Shown here: one piece after another, positions 11,291-23,775 of the stretch | Position numbering within the stretch: position 1 is the first letter of the stretch | Layout of the letters: every line of letters begins with the position of its first letter | From: Nelumbo lutea | Lineage: Eukaryota > Streptophyta > Magnoliopsida > Proteales > Nelumbonaceae | Direction: 5' to 3' | Assembly (NCBI GenBank): GCA_022828595.1 | Contig: JAKGHH010000004.1 | Location: 79,140,270-79,204,269, forward strand | Length of the DNA stretch: 64,000 nt | Notes under the pieces: generated by a model | Told to the model about the DNA's origin: nothing | Database searches by the model: none | What the model saw: the letters and a program-made list of their open reading frames with translations, nothing else | Program-made: the position numbers and the translations under genes

Positions 11291-11445
11291 CGGTTGCAGT
11301 CTTGGTAGGACGAAGGTGAAGATCGAACTCTGTGGAAGATGGAGTCTCAATCAGAATCTAGCGTGCAAAGTTTCTCCTTTCCCGGCACCGAATATCGTCA
11401 TTGCCGCCACTGATCTCCAGAGGTCTTGGAACACAGACCTCTCGT

Positions 11446-11458
11446 GGCTCTGATACCA
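11446..11458 (-). other. primer binding site, tRNA-iMet type
   Basis: On the minus strand it reads TGGTATCAGAGCC directly after the 5' LTR terminus. This is the classical plant copia primer site. Confidence 0.92.
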
Positions 11459-11659
11459 TGTAAAACCAGAGCTTTTCTGGTTTGCTCTTTTTCTTATTTT
11501 CATTCATTGAAGATTTAGATATATATACACAGCCATACACAACCATCGAACATCGAATCTCATAAGTTTACAAGAACTCAAACTCAAAACGGAACTCCTA
11601 ATTCGATCCTAACTCAACGGAGTCTCCTAATCCCGGAGACTCCCAATTCAATCCAAACA
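11459..11659 (-). repeat. 5' LTR of the copia element
   Basis: In plus orientation it runs TGTAAAACC to CCAAACA, so it has intact TG/CA ends. It pairs with 6329-6529 and is followed by the duplicated GTAAA. Confidence 0.94.
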
Positions 11660-11664
11660 GTAAA

Positions 11665-12251
11665 ACTTACCCATCTCCAATGTGAATAAGTAACTTTCCA
11701 CTTATAAGAAAGTTTTACAAAACATGATGAGATTATTTGGGGGGGGGGGGGTTTGCATGGGTAAACAACTTATTTGTGCCCCAATAATGCTCACTCTCTC
11801 CTACCTAGCTAAGATCTCTCTTTACCCAAATAACATATAGTACACAAGAATGCTCTAATTGGAACCAAACTTGCCCAAGCAAATTTTACCTAAGAAATAC
11901 TTGTCCTACTAAATTCATTTACCCAAGTAATTGAAAATAAATGAAGCATAAATATGAAAGCTTTAATTTATGTTCTGAGATCATTTTCAGCTCCAAAGTC
12001 CAAACCACTAGAAATATTAAATAGTATTAATTACTGATAAGTTGATGAAACCCAACAAAAATCACATCAGCCTTGCGGCTTTCAATGGTAATATATATAC
12101 ATTGAAAACAAAAAGAAAGAAGAAGCACGCATGCAGTCCTTTTCTGGATTTTCCAAAGTAAGAAACTAAAAATGAAATAGCACTTTTCGTATTGCTAATG
12201 GTTTTCTACATATGACTTTTACAAAATAGATCGATCCTGTATGTATCGAAC
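11665..12251. other. 3' flank of RBOH; no gene seen
   Basis: AT-rich sequence with a G10 run near 11739. It probably contains the RBOH 3' UTR at its right end. No recognisable coding segment. Confidence 0.5.
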
Positions 12252-15200
12252 TCAAAAGTTCTCCTTGTGGAACTCAAACTTGGTCGGAGTCTTCCTCGAA
12301 AAGTCCCGAGCTAATCGTCGTAATTCCCCAGTCAAACCAGGAGCCCCACAATAGAACACACCTGCAACAAGTTCAGACCAGCAATTACATCAGTTTCTTC
12401 TAGTTATAAACCATGCAACAATTTGAAAACTAAACTGCAAATATATATAAAAAGCTGGTTCATTGGTCATGAATTCATGGATCTTACCGACGCGCTGATC
12501 TGGGTGGTTAACGGCCACATGCTTGAATACGTTGCGCCAGTTTGGCCTGGCAAAGTGTGTCTTGACTTGTGTCCCGGACACGATGTCTACGCCATACTTG
12601 GCGTGCTGGAGGGACTGAAGCATGGCAATGAGCGCGGATCGAGCATCACCCTCTTCATACACACTGGTGCAATAGTTGTGCAGCTCAATCACCCCATCTC
12701 GATCATACTCCGCCACTTCATTCAATACTCCCCTGAACCATTCAAATGATCCCTGCTCACGGGTGACCCAGTAAAAGTAGGCTTGTTTTGTGGCGAAGGG
12801 TTTCTTCTTGTTGGACTTAGCACCACCCCCACTCTGCATCACACTCCCTTCTTCAGTATCCTCCTGTTGCTTGATGTTGTTCAGCACGTCCTTCACTATA
12901 CTGATCAATGGCGTCGCTCCGATCCCCAGCCCAACAAGGAGGAGGACATCATATTCTTTATAATCCTGTGCCGGAGCTCCGTATGGGCCATCGATCAACA
13001 GCCTGGGCAACCTGCTTAATTATAACGACGATCGAGTTCGTTATTACAATCGATACATATATAAGTCCGTCCAAACCAGAAAAGACATCATGGAGAATTC
13101 TAATTATTTAATTAATTACCTGGGAGCGTTATTGCCTGTGTTGATATCAGCCCTGAGAAGTCCACTCTGATCCGCGGATGGAGGTTGACAAACCTGTGTT
13201 TAGAGTTAGACGTCAAAGGTTAATTACAAATTAAGGAGTGGATCTGTATATACGTTTAATTTCCAGATGATATATAGATCACGTATGTACCTGAGAGAAG
13301 ACGGATTTGAGCTGTGATGTCCAGTCACCTAATGTGCGAATATGAACACTCAGGTAATCGTCTCCAGGAGCTGATGTTATGGAGAAAGGATGCCTGAAAC
13401 AAAAGCAAACACAAGATAGCCCAAAAATAACATCAGAAATGAATGAAGCAACTATATAAATAAGAAAAATAAACTCCCTTATTATTTAATTAATTACCAT
13501 TGCAAAGAAGAAACAGCAGAACATTTGACAAAGATATACTGTCCACTTTTGTACTTAAATCCCTGGGGTTTGGACATATGGAGCGCCAGCACATTTCCGG
13601 GATACACAGCAACCTAGAGATATGCATAAGAAATTAATACCAAATGTAAATGACTAATGATCGAACTTGTGTGGACTACTGGATCAGGGTTCAGGGATGG
13701 GCATCGGAGCAACTTAATACCTTCAAAATCTTCACCGTCTTATAGCCAGACCTGAAGACTCTAAGCAGACGCTCGCTTGCATACAATGTGAGCGGGAATA
13801 CCAGATACATCCATGTCTGCAATATAATTAAGGGTTTCCATATGAGAAATGTGAAATTGGCGCAAAGGGGCGGGCTAGTGGCTGCCATGGAATGAATATA
13901 TAAAAATTAAAAGCTCTCACGTACAACAGTGAATTGAAGATGGAATGGATGCTTACTGTTTTCTTGTACCATGTCTTCTGGAGGTAGAGGAAGTAGCCAT
14001 GAACGATGAAGAGGACGTAGACAATGAAGAAGAGGTGGTGGGAGTACCAGAAGGCATTGTAACCAGTGAGCCTCTTGAGGGGTTTAGGAAGCTTGTCCTT
14101 GAGCTTGTTCCTTCTGAACCACGGTTGGGCTAATACGTAAGCGATGATCATGAGCACCAGCATCACCACTCCCGTCCAACCCTCCGTTCCTTCGACGAAC
14201 CACCAGTAGTTGGGAGGGCGTGTCGCGCCGAAGAAAGGCTTCATCGGCTCATACTGTTGGTCCGTGACGTGCAGAAGCCGAGGGAAATCACAAGTTAAGT
14301 GGGCACCAGCGTGCAGCCCCACTCCTATCGCAATCCCCAGAGCGATGACCTTATGGAAGTTTATGTTGTCGTCGAAGGGAACAATTAGCCCCAGCTTGGT
14401 TCTGCTCCTCAGCCAGGTTATGGTGTTTCTGCATACAGGGAGCAGAATAATGGCCATGTTGAGCTTGGTGGTCTCGGCTCCGCCCTTGGCCGTGGTAACA
14501 CAGTAGCCCATTATATCAAACACCTCCCGATTCTTGTACTGGATGAACTTCCATGTGAAGAGCCCGGCACAGATGGAAATCCAGAGCGCCAGCACCCACA
14601 CTCGCTTCCAATTGTCCTCTAGGAAGTAGGCCGCCATCCGGTAGTACCGCTTGATGGGATTAGGCTCCTGGGTCTGCACCAGCTTCTGACTCAACATTTG
14701 GCTCAGTTTACGACTCTGGGTCCCCAAATTCGTGGAGTACTGATTCGGGGCTTGCAACAGTAATGTCTCCAAGCTATGAACCTGTGTAAATGAATCGAAG
14801 CGTAGGTAATTTGTTAAATAAAAGAAGGGTACAGAACATGAGAACAGTGTGTTGGGATGTTTGGATACGGACCTCAATGTAACCCATTTTGTCAGGGTCC
14901 AATTCTTCCATGATCATGGCCGTGTATTCATCAGCACTTTCCAGGATCTTTGACAGCTTGTTAGCCGAAGCACTAAGCGTGATAAGCTGGACAAAAATTC
15001 ATCCACCCCACACCATCAGCCCATCGTCAATAAATTATTAGTCCATCAATTGAGCACTAAAATTTGACTTTCTTTCATCAGAAAATAATAATAATAATAA
15101 ATATGATATTTTAATGCTTTTAATTAATTAATTAATTATTAACTAACCTCTTTCACTTCTTCCTCTGCGATTTTCCCATCTGCATTCTTGTCAATCCTGC

Positions 15201-16101
15201 ATTACATTTACACAGATTTCTTTCAGTAATCATGGGCTGACAAAAGATGAGACCCCCTTCCTAATGACGAAAACTGGGTGAATTCTCTTCTTACATGTCA
15301 AAGAAGGTCTGAAGCCTGGCATCGAAGCTCTGATCGGTTAATTGCTCCCAGAACTCATGAAGGTCAGCTTTGGTAATCAGATGAGACACTATTCCTCTCT
15401 TACGAGCCAACGCGTCGAATAATTCACCAGCGAACTCGTCCGATTCGCTCATTCCTGACGACGAAATCAGTATCAGACATAAATGGGTAAGAAGATTGAA
15501 GAACTGTCGATGTCCAGAGAGGGTCAGGTAAGATAAGTTAGTTACCTATGCATTTACCAAAGCGAGACCTGGGAAGTGAACCGTCGACCTGCAACTCACT
15601 GAACCGGCTTTCAACCTCGGCCCAGCCATCGGTGCCGACGTTCTCGGTGATAAACTGGAGCCCTCGTAAGGCACGGGTGGCGGTGGACTTGGTTCTATCG
15701 AGCCTGTTGAACATATTGGAGGAAGCCATGCGCTTCAGCTCCTTCGACACCTGCTTTATCTTCATTGAGAATTGGGATCCCAGGAGGGACCCCAAGGAAG
15801 TCCTCGTCGTCGTCGTCGTCTCCAATCGACTCGCCAGCATTGCCGTTTCATGGTCTCCTCCTTTAACATTCTGCACCGAGACCGAGTCCTCGCGGACGTC
15901 CAGTGTGATCTCCACATAGTCGTCTCCGTCCTTGAACCTTGCACTTCGTCTGTTGCCGCTCTTCTTTGTACTGGTCACTAATGGGCCACTCAGAGGACCA
16001 CTCAAGGGACCACTCAATCCAATTCTCGTGCTTCCCGTGTCAGACTCCGACTCCAGATCTGTCTGGTAGCCCTGACTTCCGATTTCGCTTCCTACACCCA
16101 T
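12252..16101 (-). CDS. RBOH: respiratory burst oxidase homologue (NADPH oxidase), 11 coding exons, RBOHD/RBOHC-like
   Basis: Exons in transcript order: 15546-16101, 15295-15454, 15148-15196, 14873-14986, 13957-14781, 13721-13816, 13498-13613, 13291-13393, 13120-13193, 12488-13011, 12252-12361. All junctions are GT-AG, phases agree, and the sum is 2727 bp (908 aa), normal for plant RBOHs. The enzyme is a plasma-membrane oxidase moving electrons from cytosolic NADPH through FAD and two hemes to make apoplastic superoxide. Visible parts: N-terminal regulatory region; EF-hand 1 at residues 241-252 (D-K-N-A-D-G-K with E252) and a second, weaker one at about 279-291; six membrane helices from about 353; likely heme ligands H436, H450, H541, H554; FAD motif H-P-F-S-I-T-S-A-P at 640-648; NADPH motif G-L-G-I-G-A-T-P at 725-732; C-terminal E-N-F. 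Sequence around the last exon resembles RBOHD/RBOHC, but subtype is inference. No lesion is visible. Confidence 0.95.
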
Positions 16102-16634
16102 TCTTTTTTTTTTTTTCTTTCTGGTTAATTAAACGCCCTGAATTTCCACTGCGTGAAGTTTTCTCGATCCTACACTCGAATTCTATAAGAGAGAATGTAT
16201 ATGCACGGTTTAGAATCTATTTTTCATCAAGGACAGAAAATCTAGATAAGAGAGAAACTTCTTTTTCTTTTTCTTCTTCTTCCTTTTCAGTTTTTAATTT
16301 GGGTGAAGGAAAAATAGGAACTCATGACAGGAGAGACGATGAGCGTAGGAAGAAACACAGATGAACAGATGGCAATTGGTTGTATTTTGCTTAGAACTTA
16401 GAAGAACCAAAGCTTCGATACCAGAAGGTTTAATTCAGAGTTAGAAATGACCGGACACATCTTACATAATTAAGCAATATAATATCAAGCTGATATTATC
16501 GGGTTTTGTTCAAAGAACGATACAAGCAAACTCAACACAATTCACAGATGTAATTCGTTAATATTAATGAGAAAATAATCAGGACTAAAGGTTGATCATT
16601 AGATGCTAAGATATGTACGGGCGAGTGGTCTCAC

Positions 16635-16795
16635 CGTGAAAGGTTGTTCACGATCACAGAACGAGAAGATGTCTCAGCCGGCCGACCTGTCCACAGAGAA
16701 GATGGGACTTGGGAGGAGTTATTGTAGTCTCTGGAAGGGCTGAAGGAGGCTTTTATAGATGGAGTGGGTGGGTGGGAATAGGCGGAAGTCAAAAC

Positions 16796-16830
<35 letters not shown>
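16635..16830 (-). promoter_or_regulatory. RBOH core promoter, TATA box and probable 5' UTR exon
   Basis: On the minus strand CTATAAAAG lies at 16750-16758. About 115 bp downstream, TTTCACG|GTGAGA (exon end 16635) is a good splice donor, suggesting a non-coding first exon and a 5' UTR intron before the ATG at 16101; the acceptor is not fixed. Upstream are TTGACTT at 16786-16792, a W-box core, and a CT tract (GA on plus, 16798-16826). WRKY factors are known to control some RBOH genes; that it happens here is inference. Confidence 0.6.
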
Positions 16831-18121
16831 GAAAGAGAGAATCCAGGGGCGCACTTTGGTCCCGTTTGCTGGCTAGTATTTTTTGGGGCTGTGGAAATAG
16901 TTATGCTTCAACCTTGAAATGTAGCACCCAATGAGCCAACTAAACAAATTAGTCGTCAGGGAAAAAATTCTTACGATCCGTTTGGTTTATGGAAGAATGT
17001 CAAAATTTCATTTTGCAAGAAAATCGTCATTCTTCAAATGGAAGAATGTCATTTCACCAAAGATGAAAATTAACTTCCAATTCTATCCAATCTAACAATT
17101 GGAATGCAGCTGTTTCATGTTGATCCCATGGAATTCAGATATCATACCTACAAGAATTCTACCCACATGACACTACAGCTGTCTATTGGGAATATCTTTC
17201 CATAAATGGTAACATACAAATGTGAGAGATATTCTCAATGTACAGTTGTAGTGAGTAGTGAGGCGTGGATAGGTTATTATGGGTAGAAGATCCAAACTCA
17301 GCCCCACGGCCTAGGTTTACAGTGCGCTTATGGGGTACATCAAGATCACATCTCCTCTCCATCAGGAATTACCTCACAACACATCCCCACCATGTATTGA
17401 GAGCATCTCCTAATGATAACATCATAGAACAAGTATTATGGTCGAGAGATGTTTTCAATACACGGACAGGATGTACTGTGGGGCGGAGATGTAAACTCGG
17501 GTATGCCTTGGTTGACTTCCTTGTAAGTTGTAACTTGTTAGTTATTATAATCCCAACTCAGTTCATATCTGGGTCGGGCGGTTACAAATATAACCCGACC
17601 CTCCAATAAACAACTACTCGTAGTTGTAAGTAATACAGACCTCACACCTACTAATTACCTTACACCCTTAATTAATTTATGTGTTTTTGGACTTTGTAGA
17701 CAAAGTCAGTTAGCCACACATGTGGGTTACACGTCCGCGTTGGTACGACGCATGACGCACTATCCAGCTTCATTGACCACCACCACGTCACACATCACAA
17801 ACCGGAACTTGAGGAAATCTAAGCTTACTTATTGGAGTTGTAAGTCCCGCTACGTGCCTACGTTTCTGGTCCAACATGACTTAATGTCTTTTTTCTCCCT
17901 TTCTTTAATCTTAGCAGGTAGCATAAATCATGAAGTAAGTACATTAGTTGATATAAATTATGTGGAGGTGAGTCACCTTTAACCATTTGAGCCTATAGTT
18001 CCATTTTGTTGACATTCTTGCGTTTGTGTTTTTTTTGAAGCTCTAGCCTTGTCAGAGATCGGCCACCTCAGCAGAGTGTCGATGCTTCTTCCTCAAAGCT
18101 GCTTTAAAACGTAGAATCAAA
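16831..18121. other. upstream intergenic DNA; no gene seen
   Basis: Contains GAAGAATGTCA repeats near 17000-17060 that look like part of a small MITE, but I could not pair the ends. No coding signal. Confidence 0.45.
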
Positions 18122-18373
18122 GTTTTTAAAATCGGATCGAGTAGGGAATCGTTTTAGGTTCGGTTCGATTTATTCTGACAAAAAAAATTAAAAATTTAAT
18201 AAATGATCAAAAATTATTTTTAGGTCAAATGGTTTAACTGCCTAAGTCAATAATTAGTTAACCAAATTAATGGTTTTAACCAAACAGTGATTTTTGAATA
18301 AAACGGAATCCATTTGGCCACTGATTCTTGATTTTTCCGATCGGACCATCGGATCTAATCCGATTTTGAAAAC
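18122..18373. repeat. dispersed GTTTTTAAAA repeat, copy b
   Basis: Begins gtttttaaaatcggat and ends ccgattttgaaaac, which are roughly inverted ends. The interior has the family phrases 'ttctgac', 'aaatggttt' and 'tggttttaacc'. Confidence 0.6.
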
Positions 18374-18632
18374 ATTGTGTAAAACCAATTAGGCCCCGTG
18401 CAGAAACTAATTACAATCAAAGCCAATATGGTCATTTCTAATGTTAGAAGTGTAATTGTAAATTCCCATTCGTTTGCTGGTATATATCTTGCGGGGATAA
18501 ATTGGTCAATCGGTATTTAACCATGATCCCATATTCGTACGATGCTATATTTGGTCTCACGGTAAGCTATTTTTCCAGAGTATCAGTTATTCAAATAACA
18601 AATAACCCTCTCGGAAGGTGGGTACATTATTT

Positions 18633-19008
18633 ACCGATACATCGATAATGGTCTCTCTATCCCAGTGACGAACCGGTCAGGGGTTCAGTTACCGATTCGA
18701 ATGGTCTGATACATCGATAATGGTCTCTCTATCCCAGTGACGAACCGGTCAGGGGTTCAGTTACCGATTCGAATGGTCTGACTGTTTGACTTAAACAATC
18801 AGTCTGTTATAGTAAAAAAAAATTGAAAATTTTGAAAAACGATTAAAATCGTTCAAACAATTCAAATGATTCAAACAATTAACCGGCCGGGTCAGCGATT
18901 TACTGACCAAAATCAACGGTTTTGAGGAAAAAATGATTCTGGGAAAAAATGAAACTGATCAAGTGACCGATTACCAGTTTTTCTGGTCCAGTTCGATTTT
19001 AAAAACCA
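18633..19008. repeat. dispersed GTTTTTAAAA repeat, copy c, with a 72-bp tandem duplication
   Basis: Ends in ttcgattttaaaaacc like the other copies. Positions 18636-18707 are repeated exactly at 18708-18779 (period 72), unique to this copy. Confidence 0.7.
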
Positions 19009-22000
19009 TACTGTTGACTGGAACTAACAATTGAAACCTGACAAACACTTGCCCTGATAAAATCAAATAGATATCCAAGTGAATGAAAACGAATAGGACC
19101 TAACATGAATAACTTATCCATAATATGGATACTCAACCAAACAGTTCAATATGAAACTTCTGTTTAAACCAAAATCAAATCGATCCAAACATCGGATATG
19201 GACTTGATGATCCGGTTGGGCTTCTACAGTGTTATCCACACAAAAGGACCCGAGCTTTGTCCTACCTTGCCTACCAAAGACAAAAACAAAAAGTATGCCC
19301 GTGATCCCTGAAACCAGCAGCAGAGAAGCGGGACAGGAGAAAGGATGGTGAGGCATCAAGGCATCAAGCTGGCCGCCGGTAAGTCGGTACCAGATGATAA
19401 AAGGATATTTTGATTGACGTACGGGAGCAGGTCTCTAGGACTCTTAGCTAGTCGATCGGAACTCATTTAGCAAATAAGGGTGAACCAACCATCCAACGAA
19501 TCTTCTACTTGTCAAAACTCAAACGTGGTTTGGGCCCAATGTGGCCCCTTATAGGCTTGCGAGGCTTTGAAAAAGGGTACCACAAGGCACAAGACGCATT
19601 CTGGATGAACTGTTGTGATTGTAAAATGTCATCTTCCGCGGAACGATGAAAATATCCATGCATCTAATAAATACCCAAATTTGGTTATATGATCGTGTTT
19701 CGATGTGACAGATACTCCATCTTCTTTCATTTGATAACTATTGTTGATGTTGAGACATGGTTGCATTGCCCTGATTTTTTAAATTATTCTTATCGATGAT
19801 GGTTTAGCTAATTGATTAGTTTATTCACTCACTCTTGTTTATATATTGTTTTAAAGTATCTTCAATTTTTTTTTTTTTTTTTTGCAATCGTTTTAAATTT
19901 TCCTTATAATTAATTCTTCCTTACACTTTATTCATATGTAGCATTATGTAACTGATTTATTTTTTAAAATTACTAAAATACCCATCCATTTCATCTCAAT
20001 CTTCGTCTCTATCTTTATCTCCATCTCTGCTCTGACTCCATCATGTCTTTGTCTCTAACTTTATCTCCTCCTCCGAATCTGTTTTCGTATTGGGTTCGTC
20101 TGAACTTTGGTTCATATTCTAGATTGTCAAGCAATTAATAAACAAACAAAAAAAAAAAAAAAACAATTAATACCAATGAGCAAACATCAAAAAGAAGTAG
20201 GGTTGTTCGTAAACAATGCCAAATCGGCCAAACCGACTTGACCCAACCTAATTTGGTTGGTTTTTCTTTACTATCATTTGGTTTCGGGTTATGAAGAGGG
20301 ATAAATCGATAATTCGGTTCGGTTTTGATTTTCATGTATGAAAATCGAAACCAAACCGAACCAAGTTTATTAGTTTCTAATTTTCTAGTCTTTCCCTAAC
20401 TAAGTAATCCTTATCCTAGTTTATTCTTTCTATTTAGTTACTTATTTTTAACATTAAGGAACAATAAAACATTAGTTAAATGAGAATTACTTTTGTCTTT
20501 GGGATTGTTTTCTATTTTTTAGTAAGAAATTTTAGACCAAATATAGGGCTGTTCACAAACCAATCAAACTGACCCTTCATGTTTGGATCGGTTTTGGTTT
20601 GCTCTTTAAGTAATCCGATCAGGTCATATCGATTGAAAAAAATCTATTAAACCGATCCAACCCAACCCGTGAACATCCCTAGAAAGAAGGAAACCTCACA
20701 AAACCTCTAGAATCATCCGCTCCCTCTTCACTTCATGCCTAAATGTCAAATATATCAATACCCATATTCTCAACTTCATTTATTGGTAGGTTCTTCAGTT
20801 TTTCCCCCCTGAAAAATGTTCTTCCCTGTTCTTCTGCCAGAGACTGATGAGGCTGCAGAGGAGTTGGAAGGGGTAGTGGTTTCTTTATGGTTGAACCTCA
20901 CAAAACCAAGAAGTTATATGTAAGAATGTTTAAGGATTTCCATCTAGCTCATTACGGATTTACTGTAAGAAGGGGTAGCAGTTTCTTCATGCGAAGCGGA
21001 CTTACTGTGGGGATTGGTGGCTGCTCTCGTTCAGTTTCAATGGTGATTGTGGAGAAAGAATAGGGGGCAATGGAGATTGAATGAGTTTATGAGGGTAAAT
21101 TTGAGGCAAGTTTCAATGGTTTTTGTGCATTGAAATCACACAAAAACCCATTTTCATCCAATGGGCTGGGTTTTATTTTGAAAATTTGAGTAATAGTGGA
21201 GGATAAATTTGATATTTCATTGTTTTCTTTTAGTATTTAGCAATGATGTCAATTGTTAGAAACAGTCCGGGTACTTTAAATTAATATGTAAACAATAAGG
21301 GTAGAGTTAGTCAATTAGCTAAATCATAAGGGTAGTTTAAAAAAATTGCCCTTTTTATTATCTTGCATTAATAAGACTGTATTGAAAGTGCATGATGAAT
21401 GAAATTTGCCTTTTCAGGCTTCAAAATAAAAAAAGAAAAGAAAAAAGGAATGTATTTCATCTTTTAAATGTCTTAAAACTAGCAAGTAAATAGAAATTTA
21501 GGGCCTATTTGGTTCATGGGAATAGGGGTCTGGATCGATTTCACCCCTTCTGATCTTCCTTTTGGTTCATGGGAATAGGGGTCTAGATCCATTTCTCCCC
21601 TTCATATATTTCACCTTTTCTTATCTTCCTTTTTCATGTCCAGCTTCCCCTTGCTTTGTGTAGCTCCTATTTATTACCAAAAAAAATAGGACATAGATCG
21701 TTTCGATTCCAATTGTTTGATTGGGCAGAATCAGAATTCTATTCTCATTCCACTTCATTTGTTGGAAAGGCCATTCCCTCTCCCTCCCTTGAGAATGAAA
21801 TCTCATTCAAACTGATTTCAATTCCCATCCTGATTCTTATTTGAACCAAACAGATTATGGGAACAAATCATTTTAATTCCATTCCAATTCCGACTGCAAA
21901 CCAAATGGATTCTCGATTAGGCTTATAACATTTTTATATTTTTTATAATTTATTTAAAAATAGATAACCACATATGTGAAAAGAAAAATGAAAAGAATAG

Positions 22001-22357
22001 AAAGCGCTGGCAAACTTTATAGTTAGAGGACCCCTCACCTCTCCTCTTTCTTCTTTCTAATATAGATATAGATATTTTGTAAAACTAATGTTGATGTGAA
22101 GGTTTGGGTTTAGATATTGGGATCGTTAACTAAATATGGATTAGGTGAGTAAGTCAATATGGATTCGGTGCATGCGTCAATATTCTATTGTATTTCGGTT
22201 TTATATGAACATCGTTATGCTCAGTTAATATTTAGCCGGTAGGGATAGAGTGTCCGTATTAAAATAAGGTATCAGGCATCCCCCATTAATAAATTACTAT
22301 TAACTTATTCATCCAACACGGTTACTTGTGTCCTTAGTTTCCTTCTCTTGTATTTTT
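19009..22357. other. intergenic DNA with small repeats; no gene seen
   Basis: Holds a short candidate hAT-like fragment at 20544-20681 (TAGGGCTGTTCAC and TAGGGATGTTCAC ends, no clear target duplication). It also holds a related decayed piece at about 20190-20350 and a tandem duplicated 'ttggttcatgggaataggggtct' block at 21509-21600. No open frame matches a known protein. Confidence 0.5.
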
Positions 22358-22853
22358 TTACGATAAAATTAATAATTTAACTAAAGGAACAAAATACATA
22401 GTTTTGTATATGTATATAGCTTGAGGATAATAATTTAACAAAAAATGATTGTTCCAATTTGCTATCTGATGAGCAGGAACATTAAACCTTTTATTAATAA
22501 TTAGAAAGCGAAAGGGGATTTTTGTTTGAATTAACAGCCCCAAAGATGACCAATGTAAAGAAGTTTTGTTTTGAAGTGTATGGACAGTCAGTTGGGAATC
22601 TGAGCAGATCAATGAATATAGATTTTTCTGGTTAAAGTGCTTGACCAATTCCTTGATATATAGCAAAAAGCTCAGCTTTCTCCACTGATTTCAGATGTTT
22701 TCTTCCTCTTATAATATTCTTCACATCAAACCTCATGTTACAAGAATAACATGGCCCACCTGCAAACCACCACAAAATTGTATTTTGTTGGGTATAATAC
22801 AGTATACTAGCGGGGGACCATGCAATTAATGCACCAAAAAACCCAATATCCAA
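22358..22853 (-). pseudogene. LINE-type RNase H (RVT_3) fragment, frameshifted
   Basis: 22853-22632 encodes a start like W-W-F-A-G-G-P and then K-A-E-L-F-A-I-Y-Q-G-I-G-Q-A-L. A frameshift near 22650 moves the reading to 22666-22358, which continues with L-I-C-S-D-S-Q-L-T-V-H-T-L-Q and N-V-P-A-H-Q-I-A-N-W. The blocks (AELFAI, SDSQ, terminal A-H-x-x-A-x-W) are the RVT_3 RNase H order. A whole LINE is not present. Confidence 0.62.
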
Positions 22854-23340
22854 TCTCGCTCTTTCTCTCTCTCTCTATCTCTATCTCTATATAGTAAAAG
22901 AGTACACGTCACCATGCTTAACCCAACCCTACATTCTCCTTTGAGTCTCACTCTCTCTCCTTCCTCGGTTACAGCGTCTTATTCAGATGCAAGTAGGTGT
23001 TTTCAACCTGTTTTTTCGTTCGGAGACTTTCAGTCATAACTATTTTTGCCGGAGACGTTTTCCCACGTATTTTGGCACTGAAATGGACGCAAAAACTGAG
23101 CCCATCTTCAGTTGCCACTATATTTGGCTTAGTTTTACCAACTTTACTTTCGGTCAACTTCTAATGTCGCCGGCGACTTTTTCCGACGTATTTGTGGGTG
23201 AATACGATAGAAATCTCAATTACACCCCCCCCCCCGCGGTCCGTTTTCGTGCACGCATTTGGGTTGAGAAGATGATGGGGTTGGGTTTTTATTCGGCCCG
23301 GTTTAAACCACTGTAATTGCAATGTTAATTAATAAAAACA

Positions 23341-23500
23341 ATTATTAATTACTTTAATTAATAATTAATCATTAATAACAAGGGTTTCTATTTAAAACCT
23401 ACCTAGACTGGTTTTATTAATTACTTCAATTAATAATTAATCATTAATAACAAAGGAATGCTATTTAAAACCGAGCAAGGCCGGTTTTATTAATTACTAA
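23341..23500. repeat. two to three tandem units of about 75 bp, AT-rich
   Basis: The block attaattacttyaattaata ... ctatttaaaacc ... ggttttattaattac occurs twice in full (from about 23341 and about 23416) and begins a third time near 23490. Confidence 0.7.
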
Positions 23501-23775
23501 TTATTTAATTAATAATCATTATGTTACTGAAATTACTAATAACTATTAATTATGTTAATTAATAAATAATCATCATTTATTACTAAATAGTTAATTAATA
23601 ACTAGATACTTATTAATTCGTAACTAAATATTTACAAATATTTAAAATAAGTAACGATTACTGAATAGTTACTTTTTACTTAATTATACTAATATAATAT
23701 TAATTATTACTTTTTGTAATATAATATTAAGTATTATTTGCAAGATATTTAATGGAAATTACTGAAATTACTAAA

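Larger units (their letters stand above)
6329..11659 (-). mobile_element. complete Ty1-copia LTR retrotransposon, defective
   Basis: A 5331-bp element on the minus strand with 201-bp LTRs at both ends and a 5-bp target duplication GTAAA (6324-6328 and 11660-11664). Directly inside the 5' LTR lies TGGTATCAGAGCC, complementary to initiator tRNA-Met and the usual copia primer site. Inside the 3' LTR is a CCCCCCCTCTAG polypurine tract (plus-strand view). Domain order on the minus strand is gag, protease/integrase, RT, RNase H, which is copia order. I count about 14 differences between the LTRs by eye (about 7 percent), so the insertion is not recent. The short LTRs suggest an Ale/Retrofit-type lineage, but that is a weak inference. 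Confidence 0.93.

Noticed and set aside
15548..16364. Plus-strand and alternative-frame ORFs opposite RBOH exon 1
   Set aside because: Shadows of a coding exon with no domain resemblance and no splice support.
20544..20681. Short hAT-like unit with TAGGGCTGTTCAC / GTGAACATCCCTA ends
   Set aside because: Flanking 8-mers do not match, so I list it only as a fragment.
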